Source: Pogonophryne albipinna | Lineage: Eukaryota > Chordata > Actinopteri > Perciformes > Artedidraconidae | NCBI GenBank assembly: GCA_028583405.1 | Contig: CM053260.1 | Span: forward strand, 13,352,660-13,416,659 | DNA: 64,000 nucleotides | Direction: 5' to 3' | Shown: piece by piece, positions 1 to 12,840 of the stretch | How the letters are laid out: every line of letters begins with the position of its first letter | How positions within the stretch are numbered: the first letter of the stretch is position 1 | Made by a program: the position numbers and the translations under genes | Notes under the pieces: model-generated | Seen by the model: only the letters and a program-made list of their open reading frames with translations | The model's database searches: none | Told to the model about the DNA's origin: nothing

Positions 1-2242
1 GTGAGCCCAGTGGATTACCTGAGAGCGTAAACACACAGGGACAAACAAGCGGTTGCCTGGACACTCGCTGGGTGCCGGGCTCACAACATTCGCCTGCTTC
101 ACATCTGTTTCTATCTGCCATGTTACCGACCCAACCACACAGTTCAGTGGAAGGATTGATACTGGTTCCTTGGCATTATGTTCAGGCTCAAAGAGACGAG
201 ACAGTGTGTCTGGCTTACGGTTTTGTGTACCGGGCCGAAAAGACAATATGAAGTTAAATCTGCTGAAGAACAGCGTCCACCGGGCCTGACGTGAATTTAG
301 TCGCTTGGCTTTCCTAACATTCTAAATTCTTGTGGTCAGTCCAAACAAGAAATGGTTGCTCCGCCCCTTCTAGCCAGTGTCTCCACTCCTCCAAAGCTGC
401 TTTGACAGCTAGTAACTCCTTGTTCCCCACATCATAATTTTTTTCAGCTGAGGTCAACTTACGCGATAGATAGGCACAGGGGTGCATCCTGTTATCCTCG
501 GAGGATCTCTGGGACAACACAGCCCCGATGCCCTCGTTGGATGCGTCAACCTCAACCACAAACTGTCTCTGGGGATCCGGAACAGTGAGTACAGGTGCCG
601 TGGTGAATCTCTTCTTGAGGCATTGGAAGGCGGACTCGGCCTGGGAGGTCCACTGAAAGGAGACTTTAGAGGAGGTGAGAGCATGCAAAGGTGCGGCTAC
701 AGAACTGAAGTTGCGTATAAACTTCCGATAAAAGTTGGCAAACCCCAGGAATTGCTGAACCCTTTTGCTGCTATCCAGAGTGGGCCAGTTGGCCACCGCA
801 CTGACCTTGGATGGATCCATCTGCACCTGATTGGCGGTGACAATATAGCCCAGAAAGGAGACAGTTGTTGCATGGAAGTCGCACTTTTCAGCTTTCACAT
901 ACAACTGATTCTCAAGAAGCTTCTGGAGAACTTGGCGGACATGCATGACATGAGACTGACTATCTGGGGAGAAAATCAAAATATCATCCAGATACACGAA
1001 AACAGAAACATTCAAATACTCTCTCAAAATGTCATTTACCATGGCCTGAAATACAGCAGGAGCATTACATAGTCCAAAAGGCATGACCCGATATTCATAA
1101 TGTCCGCTTGGGGTGTTGAACCCCGTTTTCCACTCGTCTCCCTCTCTAATCCTGACGAGGTGGTAAGCATTCCTAAGATCGAGTTTGGTAAAAACTTTAG
1201 CTGTTTGAAGCAGTTCAAATGCTGAAGACATCAGCGGGAGTGGGTGGCGGTTCTTAACAGTTATTTTGTTCAATGGGCTGTAGTCAATGCATGGCCTGAG
1301 CGACCCATCCTTCTTACCCACAAAGAAGAATCCTGCACCAGCAGGTGACGAAGAGGGACGGATTATCCCCGTTTTCAACGAGGAGGAGATGTAATCGTCC
1401 ATGGCCGCACGCTCCGGTCCCGAGATGGAATATAAGCGCCCCCTAGGGATGGGTGCGCCAGGCAGCAGGTCGATGGCACAGTCAAAAGGACGATGAGGAG
1501 GCAGTGACAGAGCTTTGGTTTTATTAAAAACCTCCTTAAGGTCATAGTAACATGAGGGAACCTTGGAAAGGTCAGGAAAATCTGAGCTTCTAACCGAAAC
1601 TGCAACAGTTTGTGGGACTCTACAGGACTGTTCACAATTTCCTCCCCATCCCTTAATTTGTCCTGAACCCCAATCAATCTGTGGGTTATGTGTCTTTAGC
1701 CAAGGAAACCCCAAAATCAGTGGATGTTGTGCTGAATTGAATAGATGAAACTGCATTATTTCTACATGATTATTATCAATTGTTACTTGAATGGGTTCCG
1801 TACAATCAGTTACTTTACACATTAGTCTGCCATCTAGGGCGCTGGCATTGACAGGATCCTTGAGAGGGACAGTCTTAATATTAAGGCGTTTAGCTAAACC
1901 CCAGTCTATGAGGCTTTCATCAGCCCCAGAGTCAATTAGCGCCCCCAGAGTATGTGTCTGACTGTTAGCTGTGACTTTAACCTGGGTGAGTGTGCGAGGA
2001 GGATAGTTAGAGGAAATCTTGCTCACCAACGCCCTCCTCATGGTTGGTGAGCATGCCCTTTTCCCGGGCATGCTGCCTGCTGGTGACCCGATTGGCCACA
2101 GTAAAAGCAGCATCCCTCCTGCAGGCGGCGCCGTCTTTCCTCTGGAGAAATCCTTGTTCTCCCGAGCTGCATTGGCTCCTCCGGTGCCTGTGATGGCGCT
2201 GTTCCTGCTGGGCTTGATGAAGAGTGAAACAAGGGATCCCAT
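1..2242 (-). pseudogene. pol: Ty3/gypsy Pol (protease, reverse transcriptase, RNase H), frameshifted and cut by window edge
   Basis: The main open frame (2242-314) carries an aspartic protease motif ([12 protein letters not shown]), the RT core with the fingers/palm region and catalytic YLDDILIF, and the start of RNase H ([16 protein letters not shown], then [10 protein letters not shown]). The frame stops at about 300-314, but the next frame continues without a gap into the expected RNase H/connection sequence ([11 protein letters not shown], then [17 protein letters not shown]), so a single base appears lost near position 302. Integrase would lie beyond the left edge. Described as a broken copy; the residual coding quality is high. 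Confidence 0.85.
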
Positions 2243-3102
2243 GAAGGCTGCTTATCCAGAGAGCGCCCCTGGTGGCTTGGATGTCTTGTTGCAGTTCGGC
2301 GCCGTTCTCTCTCTCTTTCTCTGAGGCGGTTATCAACTCGGATAGACATGGAAATCAGCGATTCCAGGTCTTGTGGTAGTTCTAGTGGAGCCAGGTGGTC
2401 TTTGATGGTTTCAGAGAGTCCATTCCGGAAAGCGTCTATTAATGCTGGGGTGTTCCAGCCACTGTCTATGGCTATGGTACGGAACTCTATGGCATAATCT
2501 AACACTGGCCGTGGGTGCTGTTTGAGCTGCATGAGTACACGGGTGGCCTCAGCGGCAGGTGAGGTAAGATCAAAAATCCTGCTCATAGTGTCTTTGAATG
2601 CTGTGAAAGATCTACATATACTGGAGTCTCTTGACCACTCCGCAGTGGCCCATGCGGCAGCTCTGCCAGTTAAATGGGAGACCATAAATGCTATTTTAGC
2701 CTCATCTGACACAAACGCGGCTGGGTTACGTTTGTAGTGCAGGTCACACTGGACTAGGAAGGTTCTGCAGTTGCCAGATTCACCTGAATATTTCAATGGC
2801 GATGCCAACCGCAGTGGGACAGGAGAGAAACTGACCTCGGCCTGATTAGCAGCAGGATTAGCATCAGGTGGCGTAGCAGAAATCGGAGCTGTAGAAGTTG
2901 TCTCTAGATGAGTGAGGACTCTGTGGAGCTGTTCTGCCAGCTGGTTCACCTGCGACGTGACAGAGGTTTGGAAATCCTCCTGGCGATCTGAAAGGTCTTT
3001 CACTCCATGGCTAATGGTTTTTAGCTGCTCCTGGTGCTGATAGATGATGTTTCCCTGTGCAGACAGGGCAGTCTGGAGCGTCTTGGGGTCAGCTGAGTCC
3101 AT
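2038..3102 (-). CDS. gag: Ty3/gypsy Gag polyprotein
   Basis: Intact 354-aa frame. The N-terminal third is predicted helical and glutamine-rich. The middle has the retrotransposon-gag pattern ([13 protein letters not shown] and later [15 protein letters not shown]). Near the C-terminus is a single zinc knuckle C-x2-C-x4-H-x4-C ([14 protein letters not shown]) that would bind element RNA. It overlaps the pol frame over 2038-2242, with pol in the -1 frame, so pol is probably made by -1 ribosomal frameshifting in the overlap; I did not identify the slippery site. The ATG at 3102 is chosen because it directly follows the LTR and leader. Confidence 0.9.
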   Translation of the reverse strand: MDSADPKTLQTALSAQGNIIYQHQEQLKTISHGVKDLSDRQEDFQTSVTSQVNQLAEQLHRVLTHLETTSTAPISATPPDANPAANQAEVSFSPVPLRLASPLKYSGESGNCRTFLVQCDLHYKRNPAAFVSDEAKIAFMVSHLTGRAAAWATAEWSRDSSICRSFTAFKDTMSRIFDLTSPAAEATRVLMQLKQHPRPVLDYAIEFRTIAIDSGWNTPALIDAFRNGLSETIKDHLAPLELPQDLESLISMSIRVDNRLRERERERRRTATRHPSHQGRSLDKQPSWDPLFHSSSSPAGTAPSQAPEEPMQLGRTRISPEERRRRLQEGCCFYCGQSGHQQAACPGKGHAHQP

Positions 3103-3118
3103 ATTGGTCGGTTTGTTC

Positions 3119-3562
3119 TGTTAGGAACCTTGACTCAATAGCTTGGAGGACTCAAATGCACGACCCAGAGACAAAAAGGTTTGAAGAAAAAATAGTCTTT
3201 ACTTGCAAAAAACAAAATCACTCTTTTAGAGGAAATAACAAACTGACAAAACGTAAAGCGCTCTCGTGGAGGGTAAAAGGCAAAACACTGACTTTCATTA
3301 AACAATGGCTTAGATCTTACTTCTTGGAGCAATGAACAAGACGAACCGACAACTAACAAGGGGAGACAGGACAATATATACATGAGGTAAGTGGGCACAG
3401 GTGGAAACAATCAGGGGCGGGGCAGACACTGACGATGGCGGGAAAAGGAACCAGAGCAGGAAGTAAAGGGACCTGGAATGAGACAAGGTGAGTACAAAAT
3501 AAAACAGGAAGTGGAACATACACTAAACTAACATGACAAAACTTAACATAATTGACGGGACA
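3119..3562 (-). repeat. probable 5' LTR of the Ty3/gypsy element
   Basis: On the minus strand this segment begins with TGTCCCG and ends with TAACA, the usual TG...CA LTR ends, and lies immediately upstream of the gag ATG at 3102. It has a TATA-like stretch (about 3372-3384) and no open frame. The boundaries are inferred from the terminal dinucleotides alone because the partner 3' LTR is outside the window; the outer end could be 3564. Confidence 0.55.
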
Positions 3563-5343
3563 CAACAAATGTATTTTTCTCTCTCTCCTGGGAATATGGT
3601 CGACTGTTATCACGCCTCACTTCAAATCCATACTCCCATTACGGATGATAAGGCTTATGTTTCCCATTAAAGTCTCTTGAGCAATGACCCATAATAGCCA
3701 ATGTGTATCTTAAGCAGTAGTTAATATCTCCATATAATATTAGCAGTAGCGATATTAGATAAAACTATTATTGCTAAAGAGTGTATAACAATGGATGACA
3801 GCCATAGAATTAATACTGAAGTCCACTTGTCACGTATTGATTCACGGTGGAAACCATCTACCATTCGATGAGGTTTGACCACGCTGAGGGTGTGGGCCTT
3901 TATGTTTGTGTATTGTGTGTGAGTGATGCAGCAAATTGTCCATTTGCAGTATATCCGATGGGCTCAGGGATGTCATTAGTCACAGCGTGCTCGTTCTCAT
4001 TAAATGGCCCAGTCGCCATGGCAGCCCCACAAAGGCCAACCCCTCCTCCTCCAGCGCATGGAGAGTGACAGGCCAATTAGAGCGGGGCGCTGTGACACGC
4101 AGTCTGCTGTGATTACAGCTCTGAGGGGAGAGGAGCCAGGCAGGGGACACCATGCACCGGCAAGGTCCCAACAAGATCCATCTCCAAACAAACGCGATGA
4201 GCCGGGGCCCTGGAGGTCATGTCGTCTGTGAGAGCGCCACATCCTCTTCCCTCCATTGCATGTGGCACCTGCCATCAAGAGCAGTTGGCTGCAATACCAA
4301 TAGAGAGAGCAGTATAGACTACACCACCCAGAGGGCTTTGGGCACACGTCAGCCGCCGACAGGTTGCTTGTACCACATTATACTGTGTTGGAGATCTTCA
4401 TCATCTTCACATACAACAGACCGCTGCCCAATTATCCTTTGAAGTGAGCTTCTTTTGGAGAAAGCATGTGACAATTTCGACACAGCAGAAAAGTGAAGGA
4501 CGTGTTATTTTAATCGTGGTATTAAATGCAACTGGAATGGCACTTCCAGTTGCAGACCTCCACTAAGGCCATGCTCTATTTTGCAGTGTTAACAAAAGTG
4601 AAAACAATTGTGTATTTGACAATGTTCCAAAATATAAAGGGTAATGCCTAGTCCCATGCTACACCCTTTTTATTGTACAGCTACTGTGAGACTATAGCTG
4701 AGTATCTACAATGGCATCCATATATTTCCACCAAGGCCAATCTTTCGATGGTCATGAGTTGAGGAGTCGTTCTTTCGGACTTGAATGTGTTTATGACCGT
4801 TAAGCTGTAATGTGGATTATTATTTAATTGCTCACAGTCTAAACAACCCTATTAGCAGCAGGCTAAGAGGTAATTAGAACTACTCCTGAAAGAGGTCAAA
4901 GGGGTCAGCATAATCAGTTGGCAAATATTCAACTAATCATTACTACATTTTTCAATAAGATCTCCCAGTCTGTCTTCTAGAAACTAATCATTATCTACTA
5001 GTCCTCCATTAGGAGTTATTAGGAAAGTTATTAAGGATTAATCAATTTACCAAGTTGTTTATTACTCCTTTCTCAATTAACTAATCATTACCTCATCATC
5101 AGCTTCTCTCATTATCACATGATCAAGGTTTGGTGCTCAGGTTGCACGTTGCTGAAGAAGACAGGGGGATCTTTTCACAATCAGCAATTTATTGATAGTT
5201 GATAGTCTCTGCGTGACTGTGTTCAAGAGTGAGGGATGCTAACCCTCCTTTGACTGCAGACAGTTTGAAACTGAGAAAAAAAACTGGAGTGAATGTTCAT
5301 CAAATAACCAAAGCACTACTTTATCACAAATCTTGTTATGGCA
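3563..5343. other. intergenic; candidate conserved non-coding island and CTAATCATTA-repeat tract
   Basis: No credible gene. Positions about 3960-4300 are GC-rich, non-repetitive and carry homeodomain-like (CCAATTAG) and palindromic sites, so they could be regulatory; the overlapping frames on both strands show no domain. Positions about 4840-5110 repeat the motif AACTAATCATTA three times (4931, 4982 and 5079) amid many TTA/TAA-rich variants and look like a degraded dispersed repeat. Confidence 0.35.
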
Positions 5344-5908
5344 TTAGTTAACATGAAACTTCCTCGTAGGCTGTATCGTTACATCCTTATCTAACTGGAA
5401 CTGAATAATAAAGACCAGGAGAAGGTTGAAAAACCACAGATATAAAAAATATATTTTTGATCGAGTGGCCTGTGTTCTTCGTCCATAACATACGCCTGCC
5501 CATACCATAACCCCACCACCACCATGGGTCACTCGATTCACAACATTACCCTAACCCTACTCCTACCCCTACCCCTCACACCAGATACTGACTGGTTTTC
5601 GGACCCCCCCAATTAAGCAAAACTGCACGTTTCAGAGTGGCCTTTTATTGTGGCCATTCTAAGGCACACCTGTGCAATAATCATGCTGTCTAATCAGCAT
5701 CTTGATATGCCACACCTGTGAGGTGGGATGGATTATCTCGGCAAAGGAGAAGTGCTCACTATCACAGAACTTTTCAGATTTGTGAACAATATTTGAGAGA
5801 AATGGTTATTTTGTGTATATAGAAAATGTTTTAGATCTTTGAGTTCATCTCATGAAAAATGGGAGCAAAAACAAAAGTGTTGCGTTTATATTTTTTCTTC
5901 AGTGTAGC
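5344..5908 (-). mobile_element. Tc1/mariner-like transposon remnant
   Basis: The minus strand holds a short piece of Tc1-type transposase (HGGGGVMVWAGVCYGRRTQ, encoded about 5480-5530) which then diverges. On the plus strand to its right is the long A/T-rich end typical of teleost Tc1 elements, running through a conserved-looking block (about 5635-5800) to a terminal sequence ending TTCAGTGTA at about 5908, where a TA target would be expected. The other terminus and most of the transposase are missing, so it cannot move by itself. Confidence 0.75.
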
Positions 5909-8900
5909 TAGAAAGTCCCTATTTTTAAAGGTCAATATATATAGAAGTTGGTTTTCCTTCAATGTTCTTCTTGGATACAAGGAGATACAGTCAAAGGGGC
6001 AATCTACTGTAGTAAGCTATCTACCAGATCCAAATATGCATACCGAAACCCCAGTTTCTTTTGACTAATGTCACCAAAACAGTCACTAAATAAATGATTG
6101 GCTTTATCTAACTTGTGTTATCTACTTGACTATCATTTGCCCCTGTCTCACCCTCACTCGATGAGTTGCTGTGAAGTGTGGTAAAAGTTGTACCACTGTC
6201 ACCCCACAAACTCAACTGACTCCACTGTTCTCCCCTCCTCTTCATCTCCATTTCTGTATTAAGCTTTTCCTGTAATCCTGCTCCTCTTTAAGGATTCTTT
6301 CTTTAATATTTTAATAAATATTCTTTCTTCATGTATAATGTTTTATAACAGTGGGATTACATTCCATAATTACTACCTAAAAGAGGTCACTCTAGTGGTC
6401 AATTTAAAAAAGCTATCAGTAGTGTTGACTGTCAGGCTGTCCATCCAGGCAACCACTGGAAATAAACCAACCCTGTTTTGTATGAAGTGACTTCACTCAC
6501 AAATCTAGGCTTGCTAGCTAGGTAGCTAGGTAGACAATACATTTTTCATATCTGTGTTTTACCAACTTATTTAAAATCATATTTTATCCCAGGTGGTTTG
6601 TCTAATATCTTCGGGCACTACCAGTGCCAAAACATGCATGTTTCATGTTATCTTTAACAATAACAAAATCGCTTGACGATACAAAAATATAGATATATCT
6701 GGGATGCTGTCATGTTTCACGTGTGTATGGAGAGAAAGAGCTTCTGAGTTTAGCTGCTGAAGGCTATGTCTGCAGCGAGAAAATAGTTAAATGCCACTTA
6801 AAGCTTTTCTGTGAGCCACAATAGAGAAAATAGAAAAAAGGGAGAAGAAAAGAACATTCTGTGGGCAGATCGAGCAATTGGCCTCTCTCACTGCACATCT
6901 TTTGTGTTTCTGGGAGAATGGTTCACTGCCTTTTAACAATAAAAACCATGGTGAAAATAACACATAATTTTCTTCAGGCAATGCTGTCTTCCATTGCTAG
7001 CTGCTACATGAACAGCTTTACAAAAAGCTGGAAATACGCATTTTGGTGGCAGTTTTGTGTGAATTGCATTTCTACTCGTACTGTACATAAACATACTGAT
7101 TTTTTTTTCTCTCAGCCCAAGGAGGCGGAGACGACATGATAAAAAGGCTGCGACAGAGTAATGCTTTAATTGCTGGCAAGAGGGAAAAGGAAGCAAATGC
7201 TTTGATTTTGTTTTACAATATTTATCTTGTTGTCAAACAGAATTACAACGAAACACAAGGTTATAACTCGCCTGAATGCATCCGGACAGCAAGTTTTTTC
7301 ACGGGAGGATTATCCCAAAATGATTTATTTAGCTACAAGTAAGCAATGTGTGATTTCCATGAGTTTTCATGAATGGATAGAACTTGGATAACCTTCTCTG
7401 CTGGCTTTTTTTTAAGACTGCATAAACATGTTTGAACAGATATTCTTTTACTTTTTGCATGAAAGTAACTATTTCTCCAAGAAAGGGTATTACATTTTTT
7501 GAATATCTTTACAAAGCAAAAAAAAATGCTGCCCTGAATATCACAGCCCTTTGAGATTGTTGAACATCTGATTCTCTGCTACTACAAGCCTATACTCTTC
7601 AGTTATAGGATTTTCTACACACAGTACAGAGTGTATTTTCTAAAGTATTATATTTCCTTATGGTCGGACAGATTTGTATTCTTTTCTGGAGTTATGACAA
7701 GACAAATGGTTACAGTATTTCATAATAAAATATATCTGAATAAGGCCTCCATGTTGCAATCTCAACCTGACAAAGAATCAGATCTGCAGACAGAAACAAT
7801 TGCACAGTTTAAAAGTTCTGTAAACAACTTTCAGAACATTTGTATAGCAGCAGTGCAGCACACAACTATTGTATTTGCTATGTGTATCTATTGTGAACCA
7901 AAAGGCTGCAACTAACTATTCATGTAATAACCAATTATTCTGCCAATCATCTTCTAGAAATAAACAAAAAACTATTGGTCTGTAAAAAGCCTGAAAATAG
8001 TAAAAAGGTTCCTCTGAGGTTAACGCTGTTGGCTCTGTCAGCACTGCCATGTTTGTCACTGTAAAGGTTGTAAGTACCATTAGTTACTACTCAGCCTTCT
8101 TCATGTTGAAAGCATGTAGAGGAAATCCCTGACTGCCACTTCATTTTCTCCTTCAACACATAACAGGCTCACTACTTACTGCACTGGCACTGCACTGTGC
8201 ACCAGGCAGAAATGGTGAGCTGTGGAAACATCCAATATGAATTATATCCTCCAAATATAACACCACTGCATACAGATATACCAGAACACCTACAATTTGT
8301 TCAGCTTTCCAATAATATGCAAGACCTCATTCGTTATGTTTGGAAACTTAGACAAAGAACATCGCTCTCTTTTATCTTTATCCTTTGATCTTTTGCTCTC
8401 CCTGAGGATAAAAAACTGAAATTCAACATGACAAGGTGAGCTAAAGGAGAAGAAGCTCAAAGTGACTTGAGAGGAAAAACTCTAGGAAAATGAACTACAG
8501 AGTTACACAAGCAAGGAGTGAGTCGCAAAAAATGTCTTGAAGTGGCAGTGGAGTGAGGGAGTCTTGGCTTTGAAAATGAAAGTAAAACTGTAAAGAGAGA
8601 GAGAGAGAGAGAAGGAGACAAAGAGAAAGGGGACAGTGGTTGAAGGGTTAAGGGCGAAGTTGGAGTCTATGTGACAGTATCAAAGCCACAGGAGCAGCAG
8701 AGAAAAGCTGTTAACGGGAGCTCACCGTGCCTTAATCGATTGTGAACTGTGCTGCAGAGCACAGCCAATCACAAGAGCTCCTGGAGACTTCTCTGGGTTA
8801 GAGCACTTACACGCTGTCTGCCGCCCGATCAGGGAGACGACACAGGGAGAGGAGAGTGAAAGAGACAGAAAGAGAAAGAGGAAAAAAACAAAGAGATGAG

Positions 8901-9639
8901 GAGAGAGGCTGTTGTTAGTCCGCGAGAGGGAAAAGTGGGACTTCAAGGTTATGGTTTCGCTTTTTCATCTTGGTGACCTTGAAAGTCCATGTTAAGGGTT
9001 GCTGTTTTAATATGCATCAAGGGTCCTTTTTTGGCTCCATTTCACTGTCTTATATCTATCTCCCTGATTACTTTAGGGCTGTCATCCTTTAACTATACAT
9101 GAGACTTTTTCTTGATGACAATATGTTGTTTGCAGGACCTTTAAAGCATGGCATCAGTAGGAGATATTAACATTTAAAGCACATGTAATTTCACAAGGTG
9201 TGAATGGACCGATATTTGTATCATAAAACTTCTGGAAACTGTTGCTCTTGCAGAAAATATAATTAAAAAAGTGAAAAGCCCCTCAAATAAGACTTGGATA
9301 CGTCTGAAAATATAAAAAAGAAAAAAGCAAGTTAAAATATTTTTTGTCTATTGAAAGATAAGTGAAATTGTAAATAGATTCAGCCAAACAGCATTTATAA
9401 CCTTGTTCTGTCATATTAAATTATTTGTTTGATCTAACTATCCTTTATAGTTGGAGTCTTGACACAGTAACTGCCTCGCTCGTTGGAACAACTCACAAAG
9501 CATCTACTAAACTCAGATATGACTCGAGACAGAAGTAACTGACTAAACTTGTAAGGTCTCTTTGTGACGACTCGAGGACTAATTCAAACTTTCAAAAACT
9601 CTTTATTTTGTATATATTTGACATTTGTGACAAGTAAAA
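5909..9639. other. intergenic, no gene recognised
   Basis: AT-rich sequence whose short frames on both strands show no domain or codon signature. It contains a perfect (GA)n microsatellite at 8594-8613 and a short CTAG/GTAG-rich tract near 6511-6533. Positions about 8700-8900 are somewhat GC-richer and could be regulatory, but nothing specific supports that. Confidence 0.4.
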
Positions 9640-10165
9640 AGTTACTTCAATTTGTGTTGTTGGCTGATGACACACATTTTTTTTTAGTTCAGTGGATGAT
9701 TTAAATATTTTGGCAGAAAGTATTGCAAATGAAATGGTCCAACTTAAAAAAAGGTTTGATGTAAATAAGTTATCTTTAACTTGAACAAAACAAGAGAAAG
9801 TCTCTGAATCTAGATTGTTGGAAGTTATAATGGATGATAAATGAACATGGAAATCACATGTGAAAAGTAAAATATCCAAAAATGTGTTTGTGTTGAACAA
9901 AGCGAAATATGTGCTTGACTACAAATCAATGCACATTTTGTATTGTTCATTGATTTTTCCATATGTACATTATTGTGGGGCAACATCTGTATCTGCACGA
10001 CAAAAAAAAGCAGTGATTTACTTTTTTATTAGGGGCAAGTAAAATAAGATTTTCTTTTCCCTGCTCCTTTCCATGATGGGCTTAAAAACTGTGTACAAGT
10101 GTACATGTTTTGTTTAAAAATAATTGCCATGAGTGAAATAAACTAATAAATACATTTATGTACAG
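9640..10165 (+). mobile_element. degenerate LINE reverse-transcriptase fragment
   Basis: The plus strand gives, in broken frames, the RT palm motif ADDTHFF (about 9665), then pieces resembling the C-terminal part of a LINE RT (KLSL and NLNKTRES near 9770-9800; KSHVKSKISKNVFVLNKAK at about 9858-9908; YCSLIFPYVHYCG near 9940-9980). Several stops and frameshifts separate them. The 3' end, near GAAATAAACTAATAAATAC (about 10135-10155), looks like a LINE tail. The family is not assigned; an L2/CR1-type element is the closest impression. Confidence 0.65.
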
Positions 10166-10693
10166 CTGTGAGTCTTTAGTCTAAATAACAGTATGCTTGC
10201 TGTAATGGATATGTGTTAATTAGTACTGTAACTGCTCAGAACTGACTCAGTAAATTAAATCTCTGTTTATGTTTGGGTGTTAGAGTGAGATCCGTACAGC
10301 AGCATGTCTGATGCCTCGACTTTGAGCCTAAACTGTTCCAATTATTCAAAACTATGGCATGCACAAATGAAACTTTTAATGTGTATGTCAACTTTTAATG
10401 TGTATGTCAATTTGTTTAATTTAAACTATTTCTCTGTAAAGTAGGTTAATGAAGTATACCAAGTAAATATAGTTTGAATTATTGCTGAGTTTTGAAGCAT
10501 TTAAAAGTCTCTAAAGTAAAATTGGGTCCAATCTACTGTAACTTTCCAATCTTATTAACTACATTTGGAATTCCTTTTTGGAAAAAATGGGAATAGAAAT
10601 GTCTCTTCTCTTTGTTCTTTTTACAAGCATTATCATTGTATTTGATCTGCTCAAGTGAAAAAACAATGTATTAATGGAAATTAGTTAAACATA
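10166..10693. repeat. intergenic with a 19-bp tandem duplication
   Basis: The 19-bp unit ACTTTTAATGTGTATGTCA occurs twice head-to-tail at 10372-10390 and 10391-10409. The rest of the interval is AT-rich, with no gene seen. Confidence 0.6.
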
Positions 10694-12840
10694 CTAAACA
10701 AGAACTGAAGCTGGACCAATGAAATTGTAGAGCAGAGAGTCCCAAACTTTCCTTTCCCTGGCCACATCAACCAGCTCTGACTGGGGGATCCCAAAGCGCT
10801 CCCAGGCCAGCGAAGAGATATAATCCCTCCACCTGGTCCTAGGTCTACCCCTTGGTCTCTTCCCAGCTGGACGTGCCTGGAACACCTCCCTAGGGAGGCG
10901 CCCAGGTGGCATCCTTACTAGGTGCCTGAACCACCTCAACTGGCTCCTTTCGACGCGAAGGAGGAGCGGTTCAACTCCAAGTCCCTCCCGGATGACTGAA
11001 CTTCTCACCTTATCCCTAAGGGAGACGCCAGCCACCCTGCGAAGAAAACCCATCTCGGCCGCTTGTATCCGCGATCTCGTTCTTTCGGTCATGACCCATC
11101 CTTCATGACCATAGGTGAGGGTAGGAACGAAAATGGCCTGGTAGACAGAGAGCTTTGCCTTCTGGCTCAGCTCTCTTTTCGTCACAACGGTGCGGTAAAG
11201 CGACTGCAGTACCGCTCCCGCTGCTCCGATTCTCCGGCCCATCTCACGCTCTATTGTTCCCTCACTCGAGAACAAGACCCCGAGATACTTGAACTCCTTC
11301 ACTTGGGGTAAGGACTCATTCCCTACTTGGAGTGGACAGTCCATCGGTTTCCTGCTGAGAACCATGGCCTCAGATTTGGAGGTGCTGATCCTCATCCCAG
11401 CCGCTTCACACTCGGTTGCGAACCGATTCAGTGAGTGCTGAAGGTCGCAGACCGATGAAGCCATTAGAACCACATCATCTGCAAAAAGCAGTGGTGCAAT
11501 CCTTAGTCCACCGAACTGCAGACCCCCTCCCCCACGACTACGCCTCGAAATCCTATCCATGTATATTACAAACAGGATTGGTGACAAAGCGCAGCCCTGG
11601 CGGAGGCCAACCCTCACCGGAAATGGGTCCGACTTACTGCCAAGGACCCGGACACAGCTCTCGCTTTGGGAGTACAGAGATTTGATGGCCCTGAGTAGAG
11701 ACCCCCTCACCCCATACTCCTGCAGCACCTCCAACAGTAACTCCCTGGGAACCCGATCACTTGCCTTCTCCAAATCTACAAAACACATGTAGACCGGATA
11801 AGCGTACTCCCAGGCCCCTCCAGGATCCTTGCGAGAGTAAAAAGCTGGTCCGTCGTTCCACGACCAGGACGGAATCCGCATTGTTCCTCCTCAATCTGAG
11901 GTTCGACAATCGGCCTGACCCTCCTTTCGAGTACCTTAGAGTAAACTTTTCCGGGGAGGCTGAGTAGTGTGATGCCTCTATAATTGGCACACACCCTCTG
12001 ATCCCCCATGTTGAAAAGGGGAACCACCACCCCGGTCTGCCACTCCTTCGGTACTGTTTCCGACTTCCACGCAACGTTGATGAGACGTGTCAACCATGAC
12101 AGTCCCTCAACACCCAGAGCCTTCAGCATTTCTGGGCGGATCTCATCCACCCCCGGGGCTTTGCCACTGTGCAGTTGTTTGACTACCTCAGTGACCTCCC
12201 CCCGGACGATTGGTGTTGATCCCCCGTCATACTCCAGCTCTGCCTCTACCATAGAGGGCAGAGTTGTCGGGTTCAGGAGTTCCTCAAAGTGTTCCTTCCA
12301 ACGCCCTAACACTCCATCAGTTGAGGTCAACAACGTCCCATCCTTACTGTACACAGCTTGGATGGTTCCCTGCTTCCCCTTCCTGAGGTGTCGGACAGAT
12401 TTCCAGAACAACTTTGGTGCCGCCTGAAAGTCCTTTTCCATGTCTTCTCCGAACTTCTCCCACACCTGCTGCTTTGCCTCGGCCACGGCTGAGGCTGCTG
12501 CCCTTCGGGCCTGTCGGTAACTTGCAACTGCCTCGGGAGTCCCCCGGGATAACAAATCCCTGAAGGCCACCTTCATCAGTCGGACGGCTTCCCTGACCAC
12601 CGGTGTCCACCAGGAGGTTCGAGGGTTACCGCCCCTTGAGGCACCTAAGACCTTGAGACCACAGCTCCCCGCCGCGGCTTCGGCAATAGAGGCTTTGAAC
12701 ACCGCCCACTCTGGTTCAATGTCCCCAACCTCCACAGGAATTCCCGAAAAGCTCTGCCGGAGGTGTGAGTTGAAGGACTCCTGAACTTGGGCCTCCTCCA
12801 GACGTTCCCAGTTCACCCGAACTACACGTTTGGGCTTACC
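10694..12840 (-). pseudogene. LINE reverse transcriptase portion
   Basis: Frame one (12816-11776) runs from WERLEEAQVQESFNSHLR through SGKAPGVDEIRPEML, then CGFRPGRGTTDQLFTLARIL. Frame two (11881-10694) continues with MCFVDLEKASDRVPRELL, LRQGCALSPILF and the catalytic LLFADDVVL, and ends in a C-terminal domain (AKLSVYQAIFVPTLTYGHEGW, RGRPRTRWRDYI). The two frames meet at about 11815-11825, where one G of a G run appears lost. The usual tyrosine of the AYDRVP motif is serine here. Stop at 10694. Confidence 0.85.

Larger units (their letters stand above)
1..3562 (-). mobile_element. Ty3/gypsy LTR retrotransposon, 5' LTR plus gag and most of pol; runs off left edge
   Basis: Reading on the minus strand the order is a probable 5' LTR (3562-3119), gag (3102-2038), then pol (2242 to the window edge) with protease, reverse transcriptase and RNase H. 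Integrase and the 3' LTR would lie left of position 1. Protease before RT before RNase H, a CCHC gag knuckle and the RT box YLDDILIF place it in Ty3/gypsy (Metaviridae). Gag is uninterrupted and pol shows one obvious frameshift, near position 302, so the copy is probably recent. I could not identify a tRNA primer-binding site between the LTR and gag. Clade not assigned. Confidence 0.9.

Noticed and set aside
2019..2324. Plus-strand frame of 101 codons.
   Set aside because: Antisense shadow of the gag-pol overlap.
5547..5578. Telomere-like CCCTAACCCTACTCCTACCC run.
   Set aside because: Only about 30 bp and degenerate; not a real interstitial telomere array, and it lies within the Tc1 remnant region.
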